A stretch of 64,000 nt of DNA. Origin: JASLEW01 sp035544875 (lineage in GTDB: Bacteria > Acidobacteriota > Thermoanaerobaculia > Multivoradales > UBA5704). Location: NCBI GenBank assembly GCA_035544875.1, contig DASZZP010000100.1, positions 49,515-113,514 on the forward strand, given 5' to 3'. The position numbers and the translations under genes are program-made. How positions within the stretch are numbered: position 1 is the stretch's first letter; the number at the start of each line of letters is the position of its first letter. The notes under the pieces were generated by a model. It did not search any database. It was not told the origin of the DNA and saw nothing but the letters and a program-made list of their open reading frames with translations. Positions 23,922-32,612 of the stretch are shown here, piece after piece.

Positions 23922-26411
23922 TCAGCGGCTGAGCAGCGACGCGTCTCCAAGCACGTCACCGTGTGCGCGGGGATCGGCACAGACGTCGCGAAAAACCACC
24001 GGCGAGGTCGTGGCGAGAGCCGCCGCCGAGGGCAGTGCACGGAGGGCCGCGAGCGCCTCCGGCCGAAGCTCGACGAGCGGCCAGAAAGCCGGCCAGGGCC
24101 GGCGCCGGAAGATGTGCACGGAGAGCGACTCGGTGTAAGAGACCCCATCGAGCTCGAGCTCGAGCCGGGCAGGCGGCCCGCGCCGCGGCCCCGGCGATGG
24201 AGCCGGTGCGGGCGCCGCCCGGAGGAAAGCCGGCACCCAACCCGGAGCCATTCCCTGCCGGCGGCCGATCTCGTCCAGCGCCCGCGCATAGAGCTGCGCA
24301 TGGCTCTGCCAGAAAACCGCCCCGGCCAGGCGGGGATCGGCGGCCAGCGCCTGGGCCCCGAACCGCGGTGCCCGCGGCCCGTCCGGGTCGATGACCGCCA
24401 GGTAGAAAGGGGGAAAGGGGTCGAGTGGATCGAGCCAGCAGCTGGTCTCCAGCGCGCGCGCCGCCCACGGCCGCTCTGCCGTCCTCCCCAGCAGTCCCGC
24501 CAGCAGCCAGAGCGTGGCGACCGCACCGCCGTCCTGCGCCGCCTGAAAGGAGAGCTGGGCGGCGTCGCGACGCTCCTCGGCGCTGCCTCCCAGCAGCAAC
24601 GCCAGCCGAGCCCGGTAGAGCGGGAAGCGCGGATCGAGACCGACCGCCGCGGCGAGCTCGGCCTTGGCGCTGGCGAGCCTGCCCGCCTGCGCCTCGCCAA
24701 TCGCCCTGTCGTAGTGCCATTGCGCCAGCACGGCCGGCGCCAGCAAGCAAGCCGCCGCCACCGCATACGTCCGCGCCGGCAGGCGCAGCCCCTCTCTTTC
24801 CTGCCGCCTCTCTTCCAGGCTGCAGCTGCCACCGGCGAGCGCGGCGCCGGCAGCCACCGCCAGGGCCAGCGGCAGGGCCGTGACCGCCAAGGCTGCCGAC
24901 CCGAGCAGGGCTACCGCCGCGCCTACCAGACCGACCAGGCCCGCCAACAGCAGCCCGGGATCGCCCGCCGCTTGCGTCCCGCCCGGCGCCGTCGCGCTGG
25001 GTCTACTCAGCTCGCGGCAGCGCCGCCAGCCGAAGAGCGCACCCAGTGCCAGCGCCAGGCTGAGGCCTGCCAGACCCAGCTCGTAGGCGACCTCGACCGG
25101 CAGCGAGTGCAGCTCTCCGACCGCCTCGCCCCAGGGGTTGATCCCGGGCCGCGCCGCGCTGAAAGCGGCCGCGGTCCAGGCGGCCGATCCTGGCCCCCAT
25201 CCGAGGAGAGGGCGGGCGAGAAAGCCCTCCCAGCCCGCACGGTAGTAGACCGCCCGTGCCTGCGCCGAGCGGTCGCGGCCGGCGGTGATCCGGGTCACCC
25301 GCGGCAGCAGCAGCGCCGCGGCCGTCGCAATGACCGCCATGAGCGCAACGACGGCGACGAGCTCCAGTGCGGCCGGCGCGCGCCGCTGCCGGTCGCCGGG
25401 ATGGCGCCGCCCTGTCACCGATGACCAAGGCGGCCAGAGTGGCCAGCGTAGCCGGAGTAGCCGAAGCAGCCAGAGCGCCCCTGCGCACGCCTCCATCGCC
25501 AGCGACAGTCCGCCCAGCAACGAGCGGCTGGCGAGCACGGCTGCCGCGGCCAGCAAGCCCGCGCCGGCTCCCAGCATGCGCCAGCGTCCGGCTTCTCGCA
25601 GCGGCAAGACGCCGAGCGGCAGGAGCGTGACCAGCCAGACCGCCAGCAGTGTGTGATGGCCGAGAGGCGCCAGCGTTCTGGCGAAGTCGAAGGGCACCAT
25701 CTCGAGGAGACGCCAGCCGAGCGGCTCGAGCAGCGACCAGAGAGCGACCGCGGCGACCGCCGCCGCGACCGCCCGCAGTCCGACGCGCCGGTCGGGCTCC
25801 CGCCGCCAGCAGCGCGCGACAGCTGCCGGCAGCGACAGGAAAACGGGCAGCAGCAGCACTCCGACGCGGCCCGCCCGCGGTACCGGCGACAGCCAGGCGC
25901 TGGCCGCTGCCGCAGCCCACAGTGCCGGCGGCAGGAGCCGCCCGGCACGCCCTAGCCGCAGCGGATCGCGCCAGGAGGCGCCGAGCGCGAGCAAGCCGCC
26001 GAGGAGAGCGGCCGCGCCAGCCGCGCTGCCGGCGGCCGTCACCGCGCCCAGCAGGTTGCCGCACCAGCCGGCGAAGAGAGCCAGCCAGAGGGCTGGAACG
26101 AGGGCGCGCCAGCGCCAGCGCGCATCTGCGCCGATTCCGAGGGATGCCGCAGCTTTCGCCTGTTGCGGCACTTCCGGCAGGTCGGAAACGGTGCTGCGAC
26201 GTGTCAGTGGAGGCCTGCTCGAAGCATCGATCGGATCGGCTCCCGCAACCCCTCGCGAGTCCCCTTCCCGGTTGTCGGCCGCAGCTGTCGCCTGTTGCGG
26301 CACTCCCGGCAGGTCGGAAGCCGCCGGGTCCCTCCCCGGCGGCGCCGGGGGGGAAGGGGACGCCCCCTCCCCTGGCGCGCGGACCAATTCGTTCTTAGGT
26401 CGCCCGGCCAC
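23922..26411 (-). CDS. O-antigen ligase/polymerase-like membrane protein with large C-terminal domain
   Basis: An 829-residue protein. Residues about 95-560 are polytopic membrane with the Wzy_C/O-antigen ligase hallmark: a large loop containing RAVYYRAGWEGFLARPLLGWGPGS and a second loop with HSLPVEVAYELG. Residues about 580-829 are a soluble domain with a TPR-like beginning (HYDRAIGEAQAGRLASAKAELAAAV). Such proteins join or polymerise surface glycans at the periplasmic face. The first ~95 residues are low-complexity, contain two SDLPxVPQQAxAAA repeats, and coincide with a dispersed DNA repeat, so the annotated GTG (26411) may be too early. No glycosyltransferases flank it. Confidence 0.75.
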   Translation of the reverse strand: MAGRPKNELVRAPGEGASPSPPAPPGRDPAASDLPGVPQQATAAADNREGDSRGVAGADPIDASSRPPLTRRSTVSDLPEVPQQAKAAASLGIGADARWRWRALVPALWLALFAGWCGNLLGAVTAAGSAAGAAALLGGLLALGASWRDPLRLGRAGRLLPPALWAAAAASAWLSPVPRAGRVGVLLLPVFLSLPAAVARCWRREPDRRVGLRAVAAAVAAVALWSLLEPLGWRLLEMVPFDFARTLAPLGHHTLLAVWLVTLLPLGVLPLREAGRWRMLGAGAGLLAAAAVLASRSLLGGLSLAMEACAGALWLLRLLRLRWPLWPPWSSVTGRRHPGDRQRRAPAALELVAVVALMAVIATAAALLLPRVTRITAGRDRSAQARAVYYRAGWEGFLARPLLGWGPGSAAWTAAAFSAARPGINPWGEAVGELHSLPVEVAYELGLAGLSLALALGALFGWRRCRELSRPSATAPGGTQAAGDPGLLLAGLVGLVGAAVALLGSAALAVTALPLALAVAAGAALAGGSCSLEERRQEREGLRLPARTYAVAAACLLAPAVLAQWHYDRAIGEAQAGRLASAKAELAAAVGLDPRFPLYRARLALLLGGSAEERRDAAQLSFQAAQDGGAVATLWLLAGLLGRTAERPWAARALETSCWLDPLDPFPPFYLAVIDPDGPRAPRFGAQALAADPRLAGAVFWQSHAQLYARALDEIGRRQGMAPGWVPAFLRAAPAPAPSPGPRRGPPARLELELDGVSYTESLSVHIFRRRPWPAFWPLVELRPEALAALRALPSAAALATTSPVVFRDVCADPRAHGDVLGDASLLSR
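26192..26397. repeat. Dispersed GC-rich repeat overlapping the ligase 5' end
   Basis: The segment starting GCTGCGACG matches 30292-30424 in two blocks: a ~60-bp block containing GTGGAGGCCT, TCGAAGC, ATCGGATCG and CCGCAACCCCTCG, and a ~40-bp block GGGGAAGGGGACGCCCCC through the GCGCGGRCCA end. Between them CCCCTTCCC and GGGAAGGGG form an inverted repeat. This copy has an extra ~80 bp inside and lies within the first codons of the ligase gene. Confidence 0.7.
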
Positions 26412-26686
26412 GGCGGCATCCTAGCGCGCCTCTCCTGCACCCCGCCCCGGAAGCGAGCCGGAGCGCTGGTCACGCGCCGCATGCGTCAAGACGCTCGCCC
26501 GGCGCGGGACCCGACTGCGCTATCCTTCTCCGGCGCGACCGGCGGCCTCGCCGCACCCGCTACGCCGAGCATCCGGCCCCCAGCCGGCGGCCCGCGAGCA
26601 AGGCCACCGAATCGGGCTGGCCGCGGGCGAGGTGCCGGCGCCGGCCGCCCGCCGTGTGGCGCAGATCCGGGATTCAGGAGAGTGCG

Positions 26687-28228
26687 ATGACTGTCGATAC
26701 CAGGACCGAGGTTGGCCACATCCTTCACGCTCTCGGCCTCGAGGCCGAGAACTCCGGGGCCTTCGCCGGCGCCTGGCTCGACACCACGGGCGAGCGGGTC
26801 GAATCATTGAACCCCGCGACCGGCGAGCCGATCGCGGCGGTGCGGCTCGCCGGCTTGAACGACTACGAGCGGGTGGCAGCGGCCGCGGTCGAGGCTTTCC
26901 AGCAATGGCAGACCTGGCCGGCGCCACGGCGCGGCGAGGTGGTGCGCCAGCTCGGCGTCGAGCTCCGGCGCCACAAGGAGGTGCTCGGGCGCCTGGTGAC
27001 GCTGGAGGTGGGCAAGATCCTCTCCGAGGGGCTGGGCGAGGTCCAGGAGATGATCGACATGGCGGACCTGGCGGTCGGCATGTCGCGCCAGCTCTATGGC
27101 AAGGCCATGCACTCCGAGCGGCCGCGGCACCGCATGTACGAGCAGTGGCACCCGCTCGGTCCGGTCGGCATCATCACCGCCTTCAATTTTCCGGCCGCCG
27201 TCTGGGCGTGGAACGCCATGGTGGCCGCGGTCTGCGGCGACTCGACGATCTGGAAGCCGTCGCACCAGGCTCCCCTGACGGCGATCGCCGTTACTCGCAT
27301 CGCGCAACGCGTGCTGGCCGCCAGCTCCGCGCCGCCGGTCTTCAACCTGCTGATCGGAGCGCGCACCGGCGTTTCCGAGCGCCTGGTGGCGGACCGCCGC
27401 GTGCCGCTGATCTCGGCGACCGGCTCGGTGCGCATGGGCAAGCAGGTGGGCAAGGTGCTGGCCGAGCGGCTGGGCCGCTCCCTGCTCGAGCTGGGCGGCA
27501 ATAACGGCATCGTGGTGCTCGACGACGCCGACCTCGACCTCGCCCTGCGCGCCGTTCTCTTTGCCGCCGTCGGCACCGCCGGCCAGCGCTGCACCACCGC
27601 CCGGCGGCTGTTCCTGCAGCGCGGCATCGCGGCCGAGATGAAGCGCCGCCTGATCGAAGCTTACCGGTCGATCCCGATCGGCGACCCGCTCGAGCGCGGC
27701 ACGCTCATGGGGCCGCTGATCGATCAGTCCGCGGTCGACAACATGCTGCGCGCTCTCGCCGCGGCGCAGGCCGAAGGGGGCAGGGTCCTCTACGGCGGCC
27801 ACACGCTGCCCGGCCCGGGAACCTTCGTCGAGCCGACCCTGATCGAGGCGCACGGCGAAATGCCGATCACCTGCGAAGAGACTTTCGCGCCCATCCTCTA
27901 CATCTTCGAGTTCGACCAGCTCGACGAGGCGATCCGGCTGCACAACGCCGTGCCGCAGGGCCTCTCCTCGGCGATCTTCACTCTCAATGTGCGTTCCGCC
28001 GAGCGCTTCCTCGCCGCGACCGGCAGTGACTGTGGGATCGCCAACGTCAACATCGGGACCTCCGGCGCCGAGATCGGCGGCGCCTTCGGCGGCGAGAAGG
28101 AGACCGGGGGCGGCCGCGAGGCCGGCTCCGACTCCTGGAAGGCCTACATGCGCCGCCAGACCTGCACCATCAACTGGAGCACCGAGCTCCCCCTGGCCCA
28201 GGGGGTCGAGTTCAAGGTCGGCGGGTGA
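26687..28228 (+). CDS. ALDH7-type aldehyde dehydrogenase (alpha-aminoadipic semialdehyde dehydrogenase)
   Basis: A 513-residue NAD-dependent aldehyde dehydrogenase of the antiquitin (ALDH7A1/AmaB) family. Key parts: FNFPAAVWAWN near 168, catalytic Glu in LELGGNN, catalytic Cys in GTAGQRCTT (about residue 305), and the family's C-terminal GGAFGGEKETGGGREAGSD...KAYMRRQTCTINW signature. Family members oxidise alpha-aminoadipate semialdehyde to aminoadipate. The ATG at 26687 is preceded by CAGGAG at 6 nt. With the saccharopine-dehydrogenase-like gene 3 kb upstream it fits lysine catabolism, although the ligase gene sits between them on the other strand. Confidence 0.93.
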   Translation: MTVDTRTEVGHILHALGLEAENSGAFAGAWLDTTGERVESLNPATGEPIAAVRLAGLNDYERVAAAAVEAFQQWQTWPAPRRGEVVRQLGVELRRHKEVLGRLVTLEVGKILSEGLGEVQEMIDMADLAVGMSRQLYGKAMHSERPRHRMYEQWHPLGPVGIITAFNFPAAVWAWNAMVAAVCGDSTIWKPSHQAPLTAIAVTRIAQRVLAASSAPPVFNLLIGARTGVSERLVADRRVPLISATGSVRMGKQVGKVLAERLGRSLLELGGNNGIVVLDDADLDLALRAVLFAAVGTAGQRCTTARRLFLQRGIAAEMKRRLIEAYRSIPIGDPLERGTLMGPLIDQSAVDNMLRALAAAQAEGGRVLYGGHTLPGPGTFVEPTLIEAHGEMPITCEETFAPILYIFEFDQLDEAIRLHNAVPQGLSSAIFTLNVRSAERFLAATGSDCGIANVNIGTSGAEIGGAFGGEKETGGGREAGSDSWKAYMRRQTCTINWSTELPLAQGVEFKVGG

Positions 28229-28248
28229 GTCCCGCTCACTCCAGAGAT

Positions 28249-28269
28249 GGTATGATAATTCATCATACC
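28249..28269. promoter_or_regulatory. Toxin-antitoxin operator overlapping the -10
   Basis: GGTATGAT (28249-28256) and ATCATACC (28262-28269) form a perfect inverted repeat with a 5-bp spacer. The left arm contains TATGAT, a good -10. RHH antitoxins bind such palindromes, so this is the likely autoregulatory site of the downstream pair. Confidence 0.65.
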
Positions 28270-28279
28270 GGAGAAGAAG

Positions 28280-28522
28280 ATGAGCGCAACGAAAGTAGCC
28301 ATCACATTGGACCAGGAGCTCTTGCGCAGGGTGGATCGCCTGGTGGCCGCCAAACGCTTTCCCAGCCGCAGCCGGGCTATCCAGGAGGCCGTCCATGCAG
28401 CGCTCGAGCGGATCGAGCGGGGCCGGCTCGCCCGGGAATGCGCCAAGCTCGACCCGCGATTTGAGCAGGCGATGGCGGAGCAGGATCTCGCGGAAGATCT
28501 GGCGGCATGGCCCAAGTACTGA
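28280..28522 (+). CDS. Ribbon-helix-helix antitoxin
   Basis: An 80-residue RHH (CopG/MazE-like) protein. The beta strand KVAITLDQELLRRVD and helices FPSRSRAIQEAVHAAL form the DNA-binding dimer; the acidic C-terminus (EQDLAEDLAAWPKY) should neutralise the toxin. ATG at 28280 follows GGAGAAGAAG. Its last 16 bp overlap the toxin gene, the normal arrangement of mazEF/pemIK modules. It probably represses its own promoter through the palindrome 11 bp upstream. Confidence 0.85.
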   Translation: MSATKVAITLDQELLRRVDRLVAAKRFPSRSRAIQEAVHAALERIERGRLARECAKLDPRFEQAMAEQDLAEDLAAWPKY

Positions 28523-28845
28523 GAGGCGACGTCGTCTGGGCCGACCTGAGTCCCGCTCGCGGACATGAACAAGCAGGGTTGAGGCCCGTCGTGATCCTGA
28601 GCCAGAACGTCTTCAACAGTAGATCCGGCACGGTGATTGTCATGGCGATCACCAGTCAGCCCCAGCAGGCAGGATTCCCGCTGACGCTTGAAGTCGAGTC
28701 CGGCGTCCTTCCCAAACTTTCTTGGGTCAAGATCAGTCAACTGCGAACGCTGTCGGTCGAACGGCTGGGCAAGAGAATCGGACGACTCCCCCAAGAGCAG
28801 ATCGATCTGTTGGTCGAGGGTCTCAACGAGATCATCGCCGGCTGA
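28507..28845 (+). CDS. MazF/PemK-type mRNA interferase toxin
   Basis: A 112-residue PemK/MazF-family endoribonuclease. Conserved parts are the N-terminal RGDVVWADLSPARGHEQAGLRPVVILS, with the catalytic Arg in the GHEQ-G-RP loop, the central VIVMAITSQ, with a Thr that matches the catalytic Thr position, and LPKLSWVKISQLRTLSVERLGKRIGRL. It overlaps the antitoxin gene by 16 bp. Free toxin would cleave mRNA at short motifs and halt growth. Confidence 0.92.
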   Translation: MAQVLRGDVVWADLSPARGHEQAGLRPVVILSQNVFNSRSGTVIVMAITSQPQQAGFPLTLEVESGVLPKLSWVKISQLRTLSVERLGKRIGRLPQEQIDLLVEGLNEIIAG

Positions 28846-28909
28846 GGGCGGCGTGCACCGCCACGTCGACTCCCGGCGAAGCGCCGAAGGGCCCGGCCGC
28901 TGCCGAGGC

Positions 28910-29797
28910 TCAGCCCACCACCGCCAGGGCGCCCGGCACCACCTCGACCGTGGCCGCCTCGCCGGCCGCCATGGGGGTCACCGGCTCGCCGCCACCGTAC
29001 ATCGTCATCGGGCGATCGAGAGTGATGCGGGCGCGGCGGGTGCGCACCAGGGTGACCGCGGGGTGGCCCACGTGTTTGCCGCTGTAGACCTTGGGGAAGA
29101 CGGCGAGTAGCGCCGCGCGCGACAGCTCGCGCACGATGACCAGATCGAGCAGGCCGTCGTCGATCCGCGCCGCGGGCGCGATCCGCATGCCGCCGCCGAA
29201 GCGCGGCAGGTTGGCGGCGACCACGAACATGGCCCGGCCGGTAAAGCGGCCGCCATCGTAGTCGACCTCGATGGCCGGCGCCTTGAAGGTGGCCAGGGTG
29301 TGCAGGACGGCGTAGACATAGACCAGCGGCCCGCGCAGCCGCCGCACCTGGTTGGCGAAGCGGGTCACCTCCGAGTCGAAACCGACTCCGGCGTAGCCCA
29401 CGCACCACGTCTCGCCGACCCGCGCCAGATCGATCCTCCGCACCCCGCCTGCCAGCGCCCGCTCTACGGCCTCGCTGGTCTTGGCCGGAACACCCAGCGT
29501 GCCGGCCAGGTCGTTGCCGGTGCCGAGCGGCACGACGCCCAGGGCGCACTCGCTCCCGGCCAGCCCTTGCGCCGCCTGGTGCATGGTGCCGTCCCCGCCC
29601 GCCACGAGCAGCCGCTCGACCCCATCGGCGGCCGCGCGGCGGGCCTGCTCGGTGACATCGGCGCCGCTGCGGCTGACCACCAATCCCGCGCCCAGCCGCG
29701 ACGCGAACCGGCGCAGCTCATGGAGATGCGCCGCCGCGGCTCCGCGCCCGGCCGCCGGGTTGAGGAGAAAGCGGATGCTCCCCGCCCCCTCAGGCAT
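28910..29797 (-). CDS. Diacylglycerol kinase-family (YegS/DagK-like) lipid kinase
   Basis: A 295-residue lipid kinase. The N-terminal domain holds the phosphate-binding NPAAGRG motif near residue 13 and the catalytic GGDGTMHQA loop near 67. A PLGTGNDLA block follows, and the C-terminal beta-sandwich contains the GFDSEVTRFAN and APAARIDDGLLDLVIV segments. These enzymes phosphorylate diacylglycerol or related lipids on the cytoplasmic face. The Val-rich C-terminus is complete. Its neighbours are the toxin (convergent) and the ferredoxin (divergent). Substrate not predictable. Confidence 0.9.
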   Translation of the reverse strand: MPEGAGSIRFLLNPAAGRGAAAAHLHELRRFASRLGAGLVVSRSGADVTEQARRAAADGVERLLVAGGDGTMHQAAQGLAGSECALGVVPLGTGNDLAGTLGVPAKTSEAVERALAGGVRRIDLARVGETWCVGYAGVGFDSEVTRFANQVRRLRGPLVYVYAVLHTLATFKAPAIEVDYDGGRFTGRAMFVVAANLPRFGGGMRIAPAARIDDGLLDLVIVRELSRAALLAVFPKVYSGKHVGHPAVTLVRTRRARITLDRPMTMYGGGEPVTPMAAGEAATVEVVPGALAVVG

Positions 29798-29933
29798 CGA
29801 CCCTCATCGAAGGGCTCTTCATTATCTGGTCTCGCAGCGAAGCTATCACAGCGCGAACGCCGGCCAGGCCTGCTCTCGCCGCGCCCTTCAGAACCAGCCT
29901 GTTGCCTCGGCCCGCTCCGGGTCGCGGGGTCGG

Positions 29934-29939
29934 CTATGA
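29934..29939 (+). promoter_or_regulatory. -10 hexamer of a probable leaderless ferredoxin mRNA
   Basis: TATGAT ends 7 nt before the ATG at 29947; the 7 nt between (CCCCGCC) cannot pair with 16S rRNA. Confidence 0.5.
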
Positions 29940-29946
29940 TCCCGCC

Positions 29947-30276
29947 ATGGCTGCCCCGCAGGTGCAGATCCTGGTCTGTCTCAACGAGCGGCCGCCCGAC
30001 GCCCCCAAGCCGTGCTGCTCTCGGCGCGGCTCGCTTGCCGTCTACCACCGCTTCAAGGACCGGGTCAAAGAGCTCGGCATCCGCGACCAGGTCATGGTGG
30101 TGCGCACCGGCTGCCTCAAGCACTGCAGCCAGGGGATCACGGTCGCCGTCTGGCCCTACAACCTCTGGTACCGCGGCGTCACCGAAGCCGACGTCGAGGA
30201 GATCCTGCAGTCGACCGTCCTGGGCGCCGGCCGCGAGGTCGAGCGCCTGCGCATGCCCGACATACCTTGGGAGTAG
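29947..30276 (+). CDS. Thioredoxin-fold [2Fe-2S] ferredoxin
   Basis: A 109-residue protein of the thioredoxin-like [2Fe-2S] ferredoxin family (related to NuoE and Azotobacter FdI/Shethna-type). Four cluster cysteines are spaced as usual: Cys in LVCLNERPP, CC in KPCCSRRG, then TGCLKHCSQG. Family members shuttle single electrons; the partner is not evident. The ATG at 29947 gives a family-typical N-terminus, and a TATGAT lies 7 nt upstream. A dispersed repeat starts 16 bp after the stop. Confidence 0.88.
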   Translation: MAAPQVQILVCLNERPPDAPKPCCSRRGSLAVYHRFKDRVKELGIRDQVMVVRTGCLKHCSQGITVAVWPYNLWYRGVTEADVEEILQSTVLGAGREVERLRMPDIPWE

Positions 30277-30291
30277 GAGTTATGAAACCGC

Positions 30292-30424
30292 GCTGCGATG
30301 CGGCGGTGGAGGCCTACTCGAAGCGTCCATCGGATCGCCCCCCGCAACCCCTCGATCCCCTTCCCACCCCTCCGGGGGGGAAGGGGACGCCCCCACCCTT
30401 GGCTCGCGGGCCAGTTTCTTAGCT
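30292..30424. repeat. Dispersed GC-rich repeat, second copy
   Basis: Matches 26192-26397 in both outer blocks but is shorter. CCCCTTCCC (30357-30365) and GGGAAGGGG (30377-30386 region) form a hairpin. Its end overlaps the mqnC stop codon (30419-30421), so the element supplies the last bases of that gene. Confidence 0.7.
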
Positions 30425-31645
30425 CAGGACTGGCAGGGCGGTCCCCGATGTGCCGGCCGCCGGCGCAACGCCGGCAAGATCCTGCGGAGCAAGATCGCGG
30501 TTCTGGGGGGTGAGCGAGCCCCGGTAGCGGCGCGCCAGGGGGGCGGTTTCCTCGCGGGTGACGAAGCGCTCGTAGAGGTTGGTGCGCTGGCGCGGCCGGT
30601 AGCCGGCGGCGGCGATCAGGTGCTCCATCTCGTCCTGGCTCATGCGGTAGGAGGTGCCGGCCGAGGCGACCACGTTCTCCTCGATCATGATCGAGCCCAT
30701 GTCGTCGGCGCCGAAGGCGAGCGCCACCTGGCCGATCTTTTTGCCCTGGGTGACCCAGCTGGTCTGGAAATGGACGACGTTGTCGAGGAACAGGCGCGAC
30801 ACGGCGAGCGTGCGCAGATACTCCTCGGCAAAGGTCTCCGGCACGTCGGGCATCTCGGTGTGCTCGTGCTGGAAGGTCCAGGAGATGAAGGCGGTGAATC
30901 CGCCGGTCTCGTCCTGGAGGTCGCGCACCCGCTGGAAATGCTCGACCCGCGCGGCGAGCGGCTCGCCCATGCCATACATCATGGTGGCCGAGGTGCGTAG
31001 GCCGTTGCGGTGCGCCTGCCGCATCACGTCGATCCACTCCTCGGCCGAGCACTTCGGGTAGGCCAGGACCTCCTTGCGGGTGACGTCGGAGAGGATCTCG
31101 GCTCCGCCGCCGGGGATCGACATCAACCCCGCCGCCTTGAGGCGCCCGATGACCTCGAAGAAGCCGAGGCGCTCTTTGCGGGCGATGAACTTGATCTCCG
31201 GCGGCGAGAAGGCGTGGATGTGGAGCGCCGGATAGTGCTCGCGCAGGTACCGCAGCAGTTCCTCGTAGTAGGTGATCGGCAGGTCGGGATGGACCCCGCC
31301 CTGCATGAGGATGCCCGTGCCGTTGAGCGCCAGGGTCTCCTCGACCTTCCGGCCGATCTCCTCGAACGGCAGCAGGTAGCCCTCGGGGTCGCCCGGCTGC
31401 CGGTAGAAGGCGCAGAACCGGCATCTGTACACGCAAACGTTGGTGTAGTTGATGTTGCGGTCGACGTTGTAGGTGGCGACCGCGGCGTCGTTGTGGCGGT
31501 TGCGGACGGTGTGCGCGGCCAGGCCGAGGTCGAGCAGATCGGCGTCGAGAAGCAACCGGTGCGCATCCCCCGCCGACAGGCGGCGTCCCTCGACCGCGTC
31601 TTCCAGGATCGCTTCGACCGGGCGGGCAGAAGGCGCGAGCTCCAT
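30419..31645 (-). CDS. mqnC: Cyclic dehypoxanthine futalosine synthase
   Basis: A 408-residue radical SAM enzyme of menaquinone synthesis by the futalosine route; it cyclises dehypoxanthine futalosine. The cluster motif CVYRCRFC gives Cys71, Cys75 and Cys78, preceded by the family-typical NYTNVCVYRC. Further blocks are LMQGGVHPDLPITYYE, AFSPPEIKF and SIMIEENVVASAGT, which identifies MqnC within the MqnC/MqnE/CofGH group. The last ~35 residues (LAPQDLAGVAPAAGTSGTALPVLS) are beyond the usual end and run into a dispersed repeat. mqnA lies about 1.2 kb away on the same strand. Confidence 0.95.
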   Translation of the reverse strand: MELAPSARPVEAILEDAVEGRRLSAGDAHRLLLDADLLDLGLAAHTVRNRHNDAAVATYNVDRNINYTNVCVYRCRFCAFYRQPGDPEGYLLPFEEIGRKVEETLALNGTGILMQGGVHPDLPITYYEELLRYLREHYPALHIHAFSPPEIKFIARKERLGFFEVIGRLKAAGLMSIPGGGAEILSDVTRKEVLAYPKCSAEEWIDVMRQAHRNGLRTSATMMYGMGEPLAARVEHFQRVRDLQDETGGFTAFISWTFQHEHTEMPDVPETFAEEYLRTLAVSRLFLDNVVHFQTSWVTQGKKIGQVALAFGADDMGSIMIEENVVASAGTSYRMSQDEMEHLIAAAGYRPRQRTNLYERFVTREETAPLARRYRGSLTPQNRDLAPQDLAGVAPAAGTSGTALPVLS

Positions 31646-31688
31646 GCCCGCAGTCTAGCCCAATCCGCCAGGCCCCTCAAAACCGGAG

Positions 31689-31746
31689 TGCGAAACGGCA
31701 GCGGTCTCTGATAGGCCGCTGCCTGCGAAACGCTGGGTGCGAAACG
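31689..31746. promoter_or_regulatory. Hairpin flanked by three TGCGAAACG repeats
   Basis: TGCGAAACG occurs at 31689-31697, 31724-31732 and 31738-31746. Between the first two an 8-bp perfect stem GGCAGCGG (31697-31704) pairs with CCGCTGCC (31716-31723). The site lies in the divergent gap between mqnC and the YceI gene, so it may be an operator array; no regulator is known. Confidence 0.35.
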
Positions 31747-31890
31747 GGTTGGTCCACGGAATGAACCTCAGCGGGCGCTCACGGGAACAAACGGAGCGGC
31801 TCCCGGTTCAAGGAGCGGCGTAGTCCATCCAATCGGACCCGGTCTGGGCGCTGCCGCATGGCCGCGCGGCCACCGGAAGAGGAGACCACG

Positions 31891-32550
31891 ATGCCGCACA
31901 CGAAGAGGATTTCCCTGCTCTCTCTGTTGGTTGGCCTCGCCGGGTTGATCGGCGGACAGCTGGCGGCAATCGGCACCTCGCCCGCTGGCGCGGAGGTCCT
32001 CACCCTCGATATCGATCCCCTGGCCTCGCGGATCGAGTTCGGCTTCGGCGCGACCTTCCAATCGGTGGTAGGCAGCCTGCAGCTCCAGGGCGGCTCGATC
32101 CGCTTCGACACGGCGTCCGGCGCGGCGTCCGGAGAGGCCGCCGCCGCCGCCGGCACGGCGCGCACCGGCGTCAAGCGGCGCGACCGCAAGATGCACGAGA
32201 AGATCCTGGAGAGCGCCCTCTACCCGACGATCGTATTCAGCGTCGAGCGGATCGACGGCACGCTCAACCGCGCCGGCCGCAGCGAGCTGCAACTGCACGG
32301 CACCCTGAAGCTCCACGGCGTCAGCCGGCCGGCCGCCATGCCCGCGGTCGCCGTGGTCAACGGCGACCAGGTCAAGGCCACCGGCTATCTCACCATTGAC
32401 TATCTCAGCTACGGTATGCGCGATCCCAGCTTCCTGCTCCTGCGCGTCGAGAAGAAGGTCAAGGTCAAGCTCACAATCGCCGGCCACCTGGCCCCCGCCG
32501 CCTCCGCCGCCCTCGCCCGCCCCGCCAACTCGCCGCCGCCGCATCCTTGA
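31891..32550 (+). CDS. YceI-family periplasmic protein
   Basis: A 219-residue secreted protein. A signal peptide (about 1-34, MPHTKRISLLSLLVGLAGLIGG, ending near SPAGA) precedes a YceI lipocalin-like barrel: LDIDPLASRIEFGFGATFQSVVGSLQLQGGSI and the C-terminal DYLSYGMRDPSFLLLRVEKKVKVKLTI. YceI proteins bind polyisoprenoids such as quinone precursors in the periplasm. Being placed between mqnC and mqnA on the opposite strand, it may handle menaquinone-related isoprenoids; that is inference. ATG at 31891 follows AGAGGAG. Confidence 0.85.
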   Translation: MPHTKRISLLSLLVGLAGLIGGQLAAIGTSPAGAEVLTLDIDPLASRIEFGFGATFQSVVGSLQLQGGSIRFDTASGAASGEAAAAAGTARTGVKRRDRKMHEKILESALYPTIVFSVERIDGTLNRAGRSELQLHGTLKLHGVSRPAAMPAVAVVNGDQVKATGYLTIDYLSYGMRDPSFLLLRVEKKVKVKLTIAGHLAPAASAALARPANSPPPHP

Positions 32551-32612
32551 TCCCGCAGGGTCCCGGCCTCTGTCTTTCCGATCGCAGGGCCAAATGCCCG
32601 CCCGCCGGTACC

